Shown here: in pieces, positions 11,761-24,700 of the stretch
How the letters are laid out: the number at the start of each line of letters is the position of its first letter
Position numbering within the stretch: position 1 is the first letter of the stretch
Source of the DNA: Mortierella alpina
Taxonomy: Eukaryota > Mortierellomycota > Mortierellomycetes > Mortierellales > Mortierellaceae
Direction: 5' to 3'
Length of the DNA stretch: 64,000 nt
NCBI GenBank assembly: GCA_029449245.1
Contig: JANATF010000005.1
Span: forward strand, 496,001 to 560,000
Notes under the pieces: model-generated
Seen by the model: only the letters and a program-made list of their open reading frames with translations
Databases searched by the model: none
What the model was told of the DNA's origin: nothing
Position numbers and translations under genes: made by a program

Positions 11761-14155
11761 TCACTTTTGGCCCAAAGAGGCCTTTTCTTGCTCCTCCTGA
11801 TACCTCTTGGAGGTCTTCTGAGGCAGGACGGAGCATGTACCATGATTAGGCGTCAAGGGCAGATAGTTGCACTGGGGTCGGTAAGAGGCTGCCTTGACAG
11901 TGTCCTTGTGGAGCATGGACTGGGGCAGATAGCCAAACACAATGTGGCGCAGAAGGCGCTCTCCCCAAGTCTATCATGTATCATGGATTATTAATGAAAA
12001 GCGCTTGTTCTCTCTGTTCCAAAGTCCTTCTCAGGCGTCATTTTCTGAGCCTTACCTGACCATAAATGACCTTGGCCATGGTCTTACTTGCATCAAACTG
12101 CTGCACAACGTGAGGGTATCGCTGTTCCTTAAAGTCTTGGAAGGCGGAGGTTACGTTTTCAGTCGAGGCGTTGTTGGCGATTTCGTAAAGACAATTGGCC
12201 AAGATCACAGCGTCCTGCATGGCATTCACGGCGCCCTGTCCCGAACTAGGAAGCATCTGGGTTGCAAGAGAGATATGGAGGTGATATTAAGGATGTTAAA
12301 CATTAGGTTTGAGAGTGTGCGTGAGAGAAAGCCAGTAGGAGAAACATACGTACCTTGTGTGCAGCTGTGAACGTCGAGCATAGATCAAGAATTGCCGATA
12401 TTAATGTGAGCATGCGAAAATGTGTGACTATAATTTACATTGAAGACCATCTTACCATCGCCGATCAAGACTGCGCGACCATCGAACCACGTCTCAAACA
12501 GCTTCTCCTCGAGAAAGACCCTACATAGAGCAAATGACGGACAACCTGTTAGCGACAAGGGTCGGGTCGGAAACTCACAAAGCAGGCAGCTGGTGAGGTG
12601 AGGCGTCCAGTGAGGCGTGAAGTATACCTCGAGATTCTCTCGCGTGGAGTCGCATCAATAAATTGGCCAAGAGGACCGTAGGGGGTAGCAAAGTCATAAA
12701 TCTCCTTGATCATGGCCTCATTGCCTTCGGGACCCCACTCGGTGTTCCTAAAGGATTTGTCCTCTGCGGTTGCGGCGGACAATTGCATCTGAACTCCCCA
12801 GCAAACACGCTTATCTGGAATCGTGAAGACGCTCCACTACGACAGAAGAGAGCCACGAATATTTGATTGAACACCATGTTATAATACACTGCTTTTGTCT
12901 CCCGGGGGGGTAGTAATGCGGGCACGAATTTCCTTCTCCTTACGGTATACGGCTTGCCCTTTCCGATAATAAACGAAAAGTGGGTAAAGTCGTCCTGAAG
13001 TTGCGCATATTTAGCATCGTCCAGTGGATCAGTGGTTCCCACCATGGTCATGTATCCGATTTTCAGGCCCTGAGAATCCTTCACGGGCAATAAATCCTTC
13101 TCGCTCAGCTGGCGATACAGACTCTGACGGACGGCACTGTACGCGCCATCAGCGCCGACAAGGATATCTCCGAGGTAGGAGCTGTTGTCGGAGCAAGTGA
13201 TAAGCACACCGCCTTCCTCAGGATGCTTGACGGAGAGCACTTTTTTGCCAAAGTGGACCTTGCTAGCAGGCAATTGCGAGAGAAGCATGTCATAGAGCCG
13301 TGGACGGGAAAAGACAACGTAATCATAGCCAACGCTAACGGTTCGGATCACCGGGAAGAGAGAAATGTCAGATTTTTTTCTTTTTTGCTGCTGTATGAAG
13401 TCGGTGTTTCGATTATTGAGAGCAGCATCTTAGAGAACGATAGATAAACAAGAGCGCGATCGAAGGTGTGCAAAATAGTTGCTGGGAAAAAGGCAAGGGA
13501 ACTTAATGTTCTTTGCATGGTTCTCTGTGCGTGCGGATTGAAATCTGATCAGTCGAAGCCGTGTCCTGAAATTGAAATTCAACACGCGACGACAGGAAAA
13601 ACAGGAATGTGTACTCAAAAACGTGTGCATCAGTAAGCACGAGAAAGATCGAATGAGAGGGAGAACAGCAGGAGACTGAGCGCAAAGAACAAACACTTAC
13701 AGCTCCTTGATGCCTTCGTTGCCACGGTAAGCAATCTTCTTCATGCTCTCGTTGTAAACGTGCATTCCCGGGCTGGTAAAGCTGATTTTCATCAACTCAT
13801 CGTACAGCCCCAGTTGCTCGAATACAGGAAGGATGTTCACATTCAAGGACATGATGGCGCCTGCAAAAGGAAGAACATGAAGATTTGAGTGCTTCGTGTA
13901 ATCCATCTATGTATGTCGCACAGCTACTACCAAGCTGCATGGTGGCACTCATGCCTGCAGCAGCCGCTGTCAGCAACATGGAAATGTCCGATCGGTGTAC
14001 TCACCCAGCTGCTTCACAGATGTTGCACGCTCATAGATCTCATATGGGATATTGGCCCGTTCGAGAAGAATGCCGAGAAAGACGCCACCAATGCCTGCTC
14101 CAACTATGATCACTCGGGGTGGACTGGCGGGTTTGTACTCCTCTTCAACGGACAT
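11761..14155 (-). CDS. FAD-dependent monooxygenase (PHBH-type), copy A
   Basis: Exons, in transcription order, are 14155-14005, 13860-13701, 13334-12944, 12836-12628, 12520-12456, 12364-12354, 12256-12056 and 11970-11761. They join in phase to 465 residues. It is a class A flavoprotein hydroxylase with the Rossmann GAGIGG near residues 19-24, the DG motif (GADGAYSAVRQ) in exon 3 and the GD motif (LIGDAAHKMLPSSGQGAVNA) spread over three exons. Such enzymes use NAD(P)H and oxygen to hydroxylate small aromatic or related substrates; the substrate is unknown. An 11-base microexon encodes AAHK of the GD motif. No signal peptide is seen. The adjacent copy B has the same layout except that it lacks the intron at about 12521-12627. 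Confidence 0.92.
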
Positions 14156-14704
14156 GTTCAAATTCAGAGGTAAAAAAAGAAGGTTTGGTGAGGACAAAAC
14201 TGACAATCGGCTGTGAAAGTGAATGCTTGGAACGAATGGATGGAAGAAGAAAACGGGGAAAAAGTACTGAATGTCAATTCGAAATGAAGGACGAGGACGA
14301 GGCAAGATCCATAGGGCGCACAACAACAGGACGTTTATTCTTATGGAGCCTCAATGTTTACTACTGTAAGAGCGGGCATTTATGCACGCCGAGTACAATA
14401 CCAAACAGCTGCTGGGATTGCACTCACTTCTTGTGCGACCATGCACTCTCTGATCATCTTGTTTTGAGAACAAGTGTACATGCATGCTGGCGAATTAAAC
14501 CACAAATGAGCGCTGTTAGCATCAGCTACCTTTTCCTGGGTCCCTAGCCCGAGGCCACTCGCTCAGTTCATCGCATTAATCAAGAGTGGCGACTTTCCGT
14601 GTATTAACATCCTCCTTATGATTGAACATAGACTACGTAGATTTGCCAACACGGGTTGAGGATCTTTTTCTTTCTCCTGAAGAGGCGAGGCACTTTATTT
14701 AAAC
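14156..14704. other. Intergenic region between the two FAD monooxygenases
   Basis: It is the promoter side of copy A and the 3' side of copy B, both minus strand. No gene is supported. Confidence 0.4.
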
Positions 14705-16836
14705 CTAAAGTGCCGCAGCTTGTTTTGCTCTGGTTTGCAGTTGTTTCTGTTCTTCTTCATACCGCCTGCATGGCTTCTGAGGCAGAGGAGGGTGCGTGCC
14801 GTGGTTAGGAGTAAGAGGCAGGTACGTGCACTGGGGGCGGTAAGCAGCTGCTTTGATGGTGTCCCTGTGAAGCATGGATTCCGGAAGGTAACCAAAGACG
14901 ATCCTTCGAAGTAGCCTTTCACTCCACGTCTAAGTTAAAAGCGACCCAAAAGGACAGAGTTGCGTGAGCATCTTGCGACACTTGCCTCAAGGGACAACGG
15001 GGTAGCAATAGCATCGCTAACATTACCTGTCCAAAGATGACCTTCGCCATCAATTTGCTGGAATCAAACTGGAACTTGACATGGGGGTGCCGCTGGTCCT
15101 TAAAATCCTGGAATGCCGCGGTGATGTTCTTACTAGTGGGGTTATCTACGATTTCATAGAGGCAGTTTGCCAGGATGACAGCATCCTGCATCGCATTGAC
15201 AGCACCTTGACCTGCACTTGGGAGCATCTACAAAAGCAAAAGGTTCATGGAATATCTTCAACATCTGCAGCGCACATGGTGGATTATTGGGGTATTAATA
15301 TGTTCAGGCGTTCGGCTTACTTTGTGCGCAGCTGAGCGGTTATTTTTTTTCGCAAGAGCCACGATCAAGCGTAGATAAAGAGCAGTAGCAAAAGAAAGTT
15401 GAGGGTGTGGAGCGGGTTAGAAGGTCAAATGCTTTGACTGGCATGGGCCCGGCGAAGCTGGTACTATAGTGCCCGGTCGTCAAGCATGAGGGTCAGTTCG
15501 TCTTACCATCACCTATCAAGATAACGCGCTTATGGTGCCAGGTCTCAAAGTTCTTCTCTTCCAAAAAGACCTTTGAGATTCGCTCGCGAGGGGTCGCATC
15601 AATGAATTGGCCGAGGGGACCATAGGGAGTGGCAAAGTTGTAAATCTCCTTGATCATGGCCTCATTGCCCTCTGGACCCCACTCCGTGTTCCTGAACGCC
15701 TTGTCTTCCGCGGTTGCGGCGTCCAGCTGCACCTGCACACCCCAGCATACTTTCTTTTCAGGAACCGTGAACGTGCTCCACTAGATATGACAGCGGGAAG
15801 CCATTAGTCATCCATAGCATTCAAAGAACGAACGACCGAGTGCCTATCTTAAAGCACTACTCACGGTATACGGTTTGCCTCTTCCAACGACAAAACGAAA
15901 GTGCGTAAACTCGTCTTTGAGCTCTGGGTATTTTTCCTCGTCCATTGGGTCCGTTGTGCCAACCATGGTCAAATAGCCAATCTTTAGTCCCTGTGTGTCC
16001 TTGAAGGGCAGCTCGCCGTTCTCTTGCATGTCCTTGTAGACGCTTTGACGAACTGCGCTGTAAGCACCGTCAGCACCAACGAGGATGTCTCCAAGATAAG
16101 AGCTGCTGTCAGAGCAGTTGATGATGACGCCCCCTGTGGATGGATGCTTGACTGAGAGGATCTTTTTGCCAAAAAATATCTTGTCGGTGGGAATCTGGGC
16201 TAGCAACAGCTCATAGAGCTTTGGGCGAGAAAACACAATATAATCGTAGCCGACCCTAAATTATACACGTGCAAAAAAAAAAAAAAAAAAAAAGGTGCAA
16301 ACCCGAGCAGCGTGTCAGCGAATGTTCGATTTCAGGAACAAAGCTCACCTTGTTTTTTAATGGTAATCGACGTTAGTAAGGGCGTACATTTCTTTGATAC
16401 CCTGGTTGCCTCGGAAGCCAATCTTTTCCATGTTCTCGTTGTAGACGTGCATGCCTGGGCTGGTGAAGCTGACCGCCATAAGCTCTTCATACAGGCCCAA
16501 TTGTTCAAAGACTGGCAGGATGTTCACGTTGAGAGACATAATGGCGCCTAATTCAGGAAAGGACAAGGCGTGAGAGACACACTTTTGTGTTCTGGTCTGC
16601 GGCCGTTTTGGCGTTCACCACTCTTGCCCCGACCTTTTGTCTCATTTTGTTTTCCGCGCTATTGCAAGCCCGTGCAGCGTAGCACAATTACCTAGAGGCT
16701 TCACAGTGGAAGCTCGCTCATAGATGGCATAGGGGATACTGGCCCGCTCCAGAAGGATGCCGAGGAGAAGGCCTGCCAGCCCCGCCCCGACGATCATGAC
16801 ATTAGGACCGTTGGGAGAATTCTGGAAGTCGGACAT
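14705..16836 (-). CDS. FAD-dependent monooxygenase (PHBH-type), copy B
   Basis: Exons, in transcription order, are 16836-16692, 16547-16388, 16255-15865, 15780-15507, 15331-15321, 15227-15027 and 14929-14705. They join in phase to 468 residues. The FAD-binding GAGLAG, the DG motif GADGAYSAVRQ and the GD motif LIGDAAHK followed by MLPSAGQGAVNA are present. Exon 2 (160 nt), exon 3 (391 nt), the 11-nt microexon and the 201-nt exon have the same lengths as in copy A, so the two genes arose by tandem duplication. Copy B has one 274-nt exon where copy A has 209 + 65 nt with an intron. The intron near 16270 carries a run of about 21 A. The substrate is unknown. Confidence 0.92.
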
Positions 16837-17447
16837 TGCTCAATTCAAAGAACCAGAGGGAACAAGGATACAAGAAAAGAATCGGAGGTGATTGAGGGAA
16901 TGATCAGTGAATGGAAGGGAACAACAATGAAAGGATGAGATGGTTGTGAGGGTTTTCCAGCGTTGTTTATTGCCAGGCTTCTGTACTACTGCTCTTTTAA
17001 ATTGAAGGCAATGGATGTGTTCGCTCTCGCCGCACACTAGGCTGGCTTTCCTGAGTTTCCCCACTGGTCGTGTTCATACTACTGTTGTCTAGTTCAAGCC
17101 CCGCTGCTGAGTGACTACGTCTTTGACCCTCGGGGCAGAGGCACAGACCAGGTCCGTCAGTGCTGAAGTTCCCACGAGATGAACCATCTCCACGTTGCAA
17201 AAGGTAATCATAGCTGCACAGGTCCAGTGGTCGAATCAGGCGGAAGGCACAGGCGTCTTTATTGAACATGGGTGCATTACACAAGAGAGAGGCAAAAATG
17301 GAGCTTCAGGTACAAGTTTTTTCTGTCTGTGTTGTGGGTTGCCTTCGAGCTGCAAATGCCTCCTGAGGAGCGCCAGACGTTTGCGGAAGGGAACAATGCG
17401 CTATCCAAACGCACCAAGCAATGGTTTACGAGCCCTTGGGGGTTCAT
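16837..17447. other. Intergenic region
   Basis: It holds the promoter of FAD monooxygenase copy B and the 3' flank of the ribosomal protein gene. No gene is seen. Confidence 0.4.
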
Positions 17448-18104
17448 TTAAGCCTTGGTGCGGAGAGACCTCTGAAAATAGTCGGAAAGGGAGCCTTTCT
17501 CATTCAGATACTTGACGTAGCAACCATCGGGCTGAAGGCGGCCAGCAGCACGCTCGCTGACATACTCTGCTCGCGACAACTTGGTGAAGCCCCACTTCTT
17601 GGAGACAATAATCTTTTGGCGTCCTGCAAACTTGAACTTTGCACGACGCAGGGACTCGATGACGACGGCTTTGTTGTTGTCCTTACAACGGATGGAGAAG
17701 ATGACCTGCCCAATGTCGACACGGGCGGCGGTGCCGTAGGGCTTTCCGTAAGCGCCACGCATACCGGTTTGGAGACGATCCGCACCGGCACAGGACAGCA
17801 TCTTGTTGATGCGGATGACGTGGAAGGGGTGCAGACGGACACGCATGTGGAAAGAGTCCTTTCCAGACATCTTGGAGATGTATTTGTTGGCGCAGATACG
17901 GCCGGCCTCGAGGGCCTCAGAGGAGATTTGCTGCTTCTCGTCACAGAGCAGGTGGATGCAGAGAGGGAACTCGTCGACAGAAGCCTTCTTGCGACCGAGG
18001 TCATAGATGCGGATCTTGGGGTCTGGGACACCACGGCAGAAGCGAGACTTCGGGTAAGCCTTGTTCTTTTGGTACCTATAGCACCGAGCAGGACGACGAC
18101 CCAT
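17448..18104 (-). CDS. RPL10: 60S ribosomal protein L10 (uL16)
   Basis: This uninterrupted 218-residue frame begins [20 protein letters not shown], the conserved start of eukaryotic L10/QM, and keeps the typical [18 protein letters not shown] and [11 protein letters not shown] segments. L10 is a core protein of the large subunit that joins late and is needed for subunit joining and the P-site environment. A pyrimidine-rich tract lies upstream on the coding strand (seen as a purine-rich tract at about 18180-18250 on the plus strand), as is common for ribosomal protein genes. No intron is needed. Confidence 0.98.
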   Translation of the reverse strand: MGRRPARCYRYQKNKAYPKSRFCRGVPDPKIRIYDLGRKKASVDEFPLCIHLLCDEKQQISSEALEAGRICANKYISKMSGKDSFHMRVRLHPFHVIRINKMLSCAGADRLQTGMRGAYGKPYGTAARVDIGQVIFSIRCKDNNKAVVIESLRRAKFKFAGRQKIIVSKKWGFTKLSRAEYVSERAAGRLQPDGCYVKYLNEKGSLSDYFQRSLRTKA

Positions 18105-18985
18105 TGTTGGATAGCAGGCAGGGGGGTGACGACGGTTGGTTGTGGTGAATGAGAAGGAAGTGGACTTGAATTGACCCGAATCGAGAGTGAGAGGGAGTGA
18201 GGAAGCGAAGAGAGTCGTGAGAGCAGAGCAAAGAGAGTGAGAAAAGGGAGAAAAGGGCCGCAGCCTGGCGTTCGTGGTTTTATCCTTGACAGGGTATTGG
18301 TATTACTAATGGCCCAGGATTTGTCATGGCTGGTCTCGTGACTGGACGCTTGGTCCAGGGGGAAGGGGGAGCTCGCGACAACACCTTTCAACAACGTACC
18401 CATCATCCTCCTGCTCGGATCCATCTTGGCCACCATCTGGCGTCACCACTTCGCCTTCATCCGTGAGAATCAGATCTTTGACAACACGAGAGTTCTAAGC
18501 GCCGTTGACATCGCGCTCACTCAAGTTTTGGCACAGATGGAGGAGCGACGCAAAAGGGAGGCGCGACACCAACCGCCTACACCCGCAGCAGACCTGACGA
18601 CGGACACTAATTTCCCCACCTAACACTGTACTTGATTTCCTTTCTCTTGTTTCTTTTGTACTCTACGTTGCTTGGACCCCTTCTACCCTGTTACCTGTTA
18701 TATTTCTCTCTTCTCTCTCCTTCTCCCCTTTGATGTAACTTTTGTACTTGCAGAAAGTATTCATTTTTATATCCTTTTGATCGGCGGCGACTCCTATGGT
18801 GGGGAGTATTGAATTTTTGCACACACTCTGACGCAATAAATCTCTTATAAACAAAAAGGGGGAGCTCGCGACAAGGGGAGCAGATGTGAAGCATCTTCAT
18901 CCGCCAACTCTGCCTCGCAACACATCACATCACATCACACACACGAACACTACACGCATACACATACACACCCACGACAGAAACA
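18105..18985. other. Divergent region between RPL10 and OTU1
   Basis: It should contain both promoters. It also contains a possible small gene (18342-18623, listed separately) followed by AT-rich sequence with an aataaat near 18835. Confidence 0.4.
18342..18623 (+). CDS. Possible small membrane protein exon
   Basis: An open frame of about 93 codons has no ATG of its own near the start, so an upstream exon would be required and was not found. It contains a hydrophobic stretch (NVPIILLLGSILATIW) followed by a charged region (HFAFIRENQIF, AQMEERRKREARH) and ends in TDTNFPT before a stop. A gene-like aataaa follows at about 18835. The family is not recognised. It may also be an accident of the L10 promoter region. 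Confidence 0.2.
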   Translation: MDAWSRGKGELATTPFNNVPIILLLGSILATIWRHHFAFIRENQIFDNTRVLSAVDIALTQVLAQMEERRKREARHQPPTPAADLTTDTNFPT

Positions 18986-21228
18986 ATGAGGATTCGCATC
19001 AGACACAAAGAGGGCATTGCAACCCTGGCGAGCATGACCGCACAGTCCACACTGCTAGAATTGCTTGTAAAGGCACCATGGATGAGACCTTGCCAACAGA
19101 CTGGAGTCGAACCAGGGAATTAACACTGCCTGCTCGTCGCCTCCCATAGACCGAGATCGCGAGAGAAATCCACACGGATGCAGCAAAGCTCGAGTGTAAG
19201 ACGCAGTTGACATTTTTTATCCATAGTCTGATCTGGGCTGTGCATTTGTCTATGGAAATTTACCGCGACCGTGTTCTACACAGTGAAGACGGGCTATCCC
19301 CCCAAGCCATTGTCTATCGACAACTCCAATGCCAGCGCAACTCTGGACAGTCTTGGGATAAGGGATGGTGAGCAGATACTCATCTCCGAGAGAACCGACG
19401 GGTCACACTCTGGCTTTGATTTCTCGCCATCTCAATCGTACCGCACTCCTGCCTCGACCAGCCCAGCCGCCCTATCTGCATCGACAGTCGCGCCCTCTGC
19501 AAGCACCGCTGCTGCCAGTAGTATCCCAACAGCAAACCAAGCGTCAGGTAGTACTGCGTTCGGGTCTCGGCCCGTGGTGCAACCTGGAGCGGGCCAATCA
19601 GCTTTCCAGTCTCGAGCCTCTGCTGCAAAAGTTCTCTCGACTGTCGATTCCTCTTACAAATCGGCTCAATCTCCCATCGCGGCACCGTCATTTCCTGCTG
19701 CGGCGAATGATACCTTAGACTTTGTTCGCATTAGAGACCAGGGTCTGCTGGTTGTTAGGGTATGTGTTCCTTAGGCGTGCTACCTGTAGTTTCATTCTTT
19801 CCGCTCACTGACCAGTGGCCATGCCATGAAACCATTTCGGAATAGGAGGTGGCAGACGACAACAGCTGTCTGTTTAATGCAATTGCATACACTGTGGAAC
19901 CCTCGATGAAGAGTAATGTCCAGGCCCTTCGACAGATTGTAGCGCAGGCCATACAGGCAAACCCGGATACATACCCGGACGTAGTACTCGGGTAACTCGT
20001 GTTGTTGTTGACAGCTCATTGCCCTATGCTATGGGATGCTGTACTCTACCTTGAGGATGTCATTATACTTACACGTGTAGCATACTTGGGTTCGTTTAGC
20101 CGACCGAGGCAGGAATACTGCGAATGGATCAGGAGGGAGAATAGCTGGGGTGGCGCAATTGGTAATGGGCGCCAGACGTAGTCGCCGCAGTTAACATAAC
20201 AAACCTTGCCTCTAACGCTGTTCGAAAAAAAACCCTCTCCCCATATAGAACTTGCCATATTCTCTGAGCACTTCAAGATTGGTAAACGAGCATCACATGT
20301 TGAGTTGGTCGTCCATGGTGCTGTAAATATAATCAACGTTAACCGTGCTCATGTTGTCTTAATAGAGATCGACAGTATCGATGTATCGACAAACAGGGTA
20401 GATCGCTTCGGTTCGTGAAAAATGCTGAACCTGGCGTGACAGAACTTGAAAAATGGATGCATGGAAACACGTTCCGAAGCCTGATGTTCGTCAACAATAC
20501 AATGCGATTATAGGAGAAGGACAATATAGCCAGCGGGCGCTGGTGATGTATAGGTAAGTAATGCCGCCTGTGTCCATTGATATGAAACCATGATGTTCTT
20601 GTCGAGGCGCTTTGCTAACATGGTAGTTGATGGTATCATTTTTGGTTGTAGTGGCATCCGTAAGTCTGGCTCAAAACGCACAGACGGCAAAGATGATCTA
20701 CGACATGTAAAAACTCTGCCCTGAGCCCCTGACCACAACATTCTTTGGGTCATAATGCCAAAATAGATTATGATGCAGTTGCACTCACGCCTGGCCTTGA
20801 AATTCCAGCTGACTGCGATCAGACCCAGTTCGATGCGGGAGCTGAAGACGTATTAGCTGCAGGAATCCAGCTGGCTGCTAAATTGAAGGCGGTATGTTTC
20901 TCGGCTCGGCAATCGTGCTGTTTCAACGGCGATGCATGTGGAGTGCACTAATGTTATCGTGCACTAAGTGGTATTTTTCTTCCTCCTTTGGCAGGCGCAC
21001 AAATTCACTGATCTGGCTAGGTTCACACTGCGGTGCTCCATCTGCCAAGCAGGCCTCAAGGGCGAGAAAGATGCTCAGCAGCACGCACAGCAAACTATGC
21101 ATACAACCTTGTAAGAGCTGGCGTGTGGATTTTAGCTGCTTGATTCATGTACAGCTCTCCTAGCGCGCAACTGACCCTCCTTGATGGCACTACAAATACT
21201 GTGCACTCTCAGCGAAGAATACCTCTAG
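18986..21228 (+). CDS. OTU1: Ubiquitin thioesterase OTU1 (YOD1-type deubiquitinase)
   Basis: Twelve exons join in phase to 397 residues: 18986-19066, 19150-19195, 19284-19759, 19846-19991, 20100-20161, 20249-20281, 20366-20410, 20514-20553, 20652-20659, 20767-20891, 20995-21110 and 21213-21228. The layout is that of OTU1/YOD1: an N-terminal UBX-like domain (MRIRIRHKEG), a Ser/Ala-rich linker, an OTU domain and a C-terminal C2H2 finger (Cys368, Cys371, His384, His390). The catalytic Cys209 lies in ADDNSCLFNAI and His313 in SGIHYD. The family trims ubiquitin chains on Cdc48/p97 clients in ER-associated degradation. Exon 9 is eight bases and carries part of the His codon. If the last intron is retained, translation stops at 21112-21114 and only the final six residues change. 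Confidence 0.9.
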
Positions 21229-21727
21229 ATTTGACTTGCCGAGAGGGCAGACTCCAGGAGCGGGAGGTGGGGTAGCCGCGAGACCGATAGACCGATAGAG
21301 CGTTCTGGTTCGCAGATGTGGGAGGCTGGCTCACCACTATAAAACTATTGAGGCTTTGTGGTTCCATTCCTTTGCTTCGTTTTTTTAGGTGGTGTTCCGC
21401 CTCTGGGTTTTGTTCTGTTGCCTCATTGACCCTTTTCCTCTCATTCTCGCTCGCTCGCTCTCCAGCTCATCGGCCCATCGCTTTCATTACTCCAACTATC
21501 CCTCTCTCTGTCATCGCACTCTCTCAGCTGGACATCCTACCACTGGAGCACATTCTACTATCGCAGCACCCAGCTCAACTCCACTACTTTGTTTTCAGTC
21601 GTCCATTTGCTCTTGTCCAGTCACAGCTGACTCAAACGAAGACACCAGCACACAATCAAGGCCTGCCACACCCACCTACGACCGCACACGCTGCCAACAG
21701 AAACACCTCACAGCACAGCCTGCCAAC
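21229..21727. other. Argonaute promoter and leader
   Basis: No gene is seen. A pyrimidine-rich stretch (about 21420-21560) and a tataaaac at 21339-21346 fit a promoter with a long 5' leader. Confidence 0.4.
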
Positions 21728-24700
21728 ATGTCGAACGGGCGAGACCAGCTCGCCGGTAGGATGGAGATAAAGCGCACCAAGAGGGAGCCAGACGACGATC
21801 GCTCGACCTACGACCGGCACACCTCGTTGAGGGACATTGCTCCCAATCAAGCCTCTGTGCGGGTGAAGGTTGAGATGCCAATCTCCTCAGGACCCCCGCC
21901 CGCTCCAACATCAGCTCGCGTAAAGGAGGAGCCGCCTAGTGAACCCAGATATGCATCCAATAGAGCCTCTCACGCTGAGCGTCCGACTGAACGCCCTAAT
22001 AGACGTCCGACCGAAGCGGTATCCTCAGCCTCGTCGGCGGCGGCGGCGACGAATGACACTCGGCAAACCCAGGACTTGACAGAGAACACACTGAGGCCAG
22101 ATAGTGGAGGAAGAGCAGGAACACGCACTGAAGTCAAGGCCAACTTTTTTCAAGTATCCCAGGTGAGCTTGGTTAGCACTGTACTGGATGTGAGTACACT
22201 TATGGTTTTCTGACCTTTAACCGATGAATTCTCTCATGTGCCCTCTGCTCTGGTCTCTTCAGCTCAGTGCATCGACGATTTACCATTATGATGTCGATAT
22301 TTCCCCCGAAGTACCTCCACCCAAGGCGAGAAAGGTAAGCATCCGAGCAGTCTTTGAAAAAAAAAAAAAAAAAGATGCCGCCGCTAGTGTATTAGTGATA
22401 TATCTAACGCAGTTGACGACTCTTTCGTACTCAGGTGTGGTGGCATCTTGAAACCTCAGCCGCGGTGGCCCAGTCCGGGACAAAGATAGTATTTGATGGC
22501 CGCAGCAATGCCTTCGCGCCAAAGGAGCTGGAGTTTGTAGGAAAGGCCGTTACCATGGAGGTAAGATGGCAAGAATGGAGGCACCACGGAAGAATATAGA
22601 CCATGATCAGTGGAAACTCGCCGTCAATAGTGATCTAGCAAATTGACACATCACTCCTCACGTCACTTATAGATAGACCTACCTGATGAAGGTGGTCGCC
22701 CCCCGAAGGAAGGCGCAAAGAGGAACACGTTCCGCATCAAGCTGATGCTCGTTGCAACTATCGATGTTAGGGAACTGCATCGCTTCTTGGAAAAGCGAGG
22801 GCCCTTCACTTCTGCATGCGCAACAGTCATCCAGGCGTTGAATGTTGTCATGGTCCATAAACCATTTTCGGAGAAAGCCAACGGTATAACATTCTTTTAC
22901 GGCTTTCTCACTTGCCTTTGCTAACTGATTATTTCCAACTAAAACAGATATATATCTACCTCTATAGTCGGCCGTTCAGTGTACCTTCCGGATGGAGCAA
23001 CCGATCTGGGCGGCGGCTTGGAGAAATGGAATGGTATCTTTCAGTCTATTCGCCCAGGTCAGGATCGAATCTATGCCAACATCGACACTACGGCAACAGC
23101 ATTCATTAAAGGCGGCAATGCTGTCGATGTCATGCGCATGATTGTTCGTAATCTGGATCTCAGGAGGGGACTTAGCAAGGGGGACCTCTCGCAGGTGGAG
23201 AAGATCCTGAAAGGCGCTTATTTCACAGTGACCCACAGGACAGACTTTAAGCGAAAGTAGGTGTTTAATATCGACGGGGAATTTGATGCCCGTGGAGTCA
23301 ACTGTAGGATGCGTGTCTAATCAAATATTCATATTCTAGGTTGAAGCTAATGCAACTGAGTGATAAGGGTGCGGATCGTATTTACTTTGACATGACGACA
23401 AACGATGGTACTTCACGTAAAGTGAGCGTGGATGAGTACTTTGAGAAGACCTATGGCAAGCGACTTTCGTATCCAGCCTTACCGTGCTTCGGTGTTAAGA
23501 GCAAGGACACCACCCTGTACTTCCCAGCCGAGGTGTGCTACATTGCTTCTGGCCAGCATTATAAGAAGAAAGTGAGTAGCCGATGTAGCAAATTGAGCAA
23601 TGCTTTGGCATGGGGATGTGGAAGCAAGCCGAGGTTTACAATGCGCTTATATGCTCACATTTACGCCGTCTCTTTCTCATTAAAAATAATGTATAGCTCA
23701 ACGAAGAGCAGGTGGCTGTGATGATCAAGGCAACCTCAGTCAAGCCCATGGAGCGGATGAAGCGAATTGAGGAATCGTTCGACAAACTCGACATGGGTCG
23801 CAACCAGTATATCAAGGAGTTTGGTCTTCGGATTGATGATCGAATGTCTGTTGTGCCTGCTCGAGTTCTCCCCTCACCTGTCATTGACTTCGCAAACAAT
23901 GTCCAGGAGCACCCGAAGCAGGGTTCTTGGCAGATCAACCAGAGAAGTCAGTTCAGAGTCGGTGCACGCCTGGACTCATGGGCAATCGTGGTGTTTGATG
24001 GCGAATGGCGTATCGATCAACGTAGGGTTGAGGACTTTGTGAGACGCCTTGTCCAGGTTCTGCAGAGCAGTGGCATGAATGTCACGTACACTAGACCTCC
24101 TATCTGCTATGCGCAGATCCAAGGTGACATTAAGCGTGAGGTAGAGACTGCACGAAGCAGGGCAAACGGAGAGTGTGGACAACCCATTCAGCTTCTCTTG
24201 GCCATCCTGCCTGGAAAAGGTCAAATCTACCCGGCACTCAAGGCGCACTGCGAAACCGGATCTTCAGGCCTTATGACTCAATGCGTTTTGTGGCAAAAGG
24301 CCCAGAAGGCAAACGATCAGTACTGTCGCCTACTCGGCCTCAAGATTAACACAAAGCTCGGAGGCACTGTCAGCACGCTGGCCGCCAGAGAGATGCCCTT
24401 CATGGAGAAGCGAAGTACGCTCATCATCGGCGCGGATGTGAGTCACCCAGGACCTGGGGAGGGCGACAGGATGTCTGTCGCATCAGTGGTAGCATCATAT
24501 GACGACCATGGATTCAAGTTTTTCGGTCGATTACAGGCACAGGATGCACGACTGGAGGTGATCGATAATCTTCAAGCATTGGTAAAGGACATCATCATGA
24601 ATTACAAGCGATTGACTGGGCACCACCCCAAGCGGATCTTGTTCTATCGAGATGGAGTGGCCGAGACACAGTTCCCCGAGATCCAGCGCACAGAGATCCC

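Noticed and set aside
17504-18436. Long minus-strand frame of 310 codons overlapping RPL10
   Set aside because: It is in another frame of the L10 gene, Ser-rich and without any family match; L10 explains the DNA.
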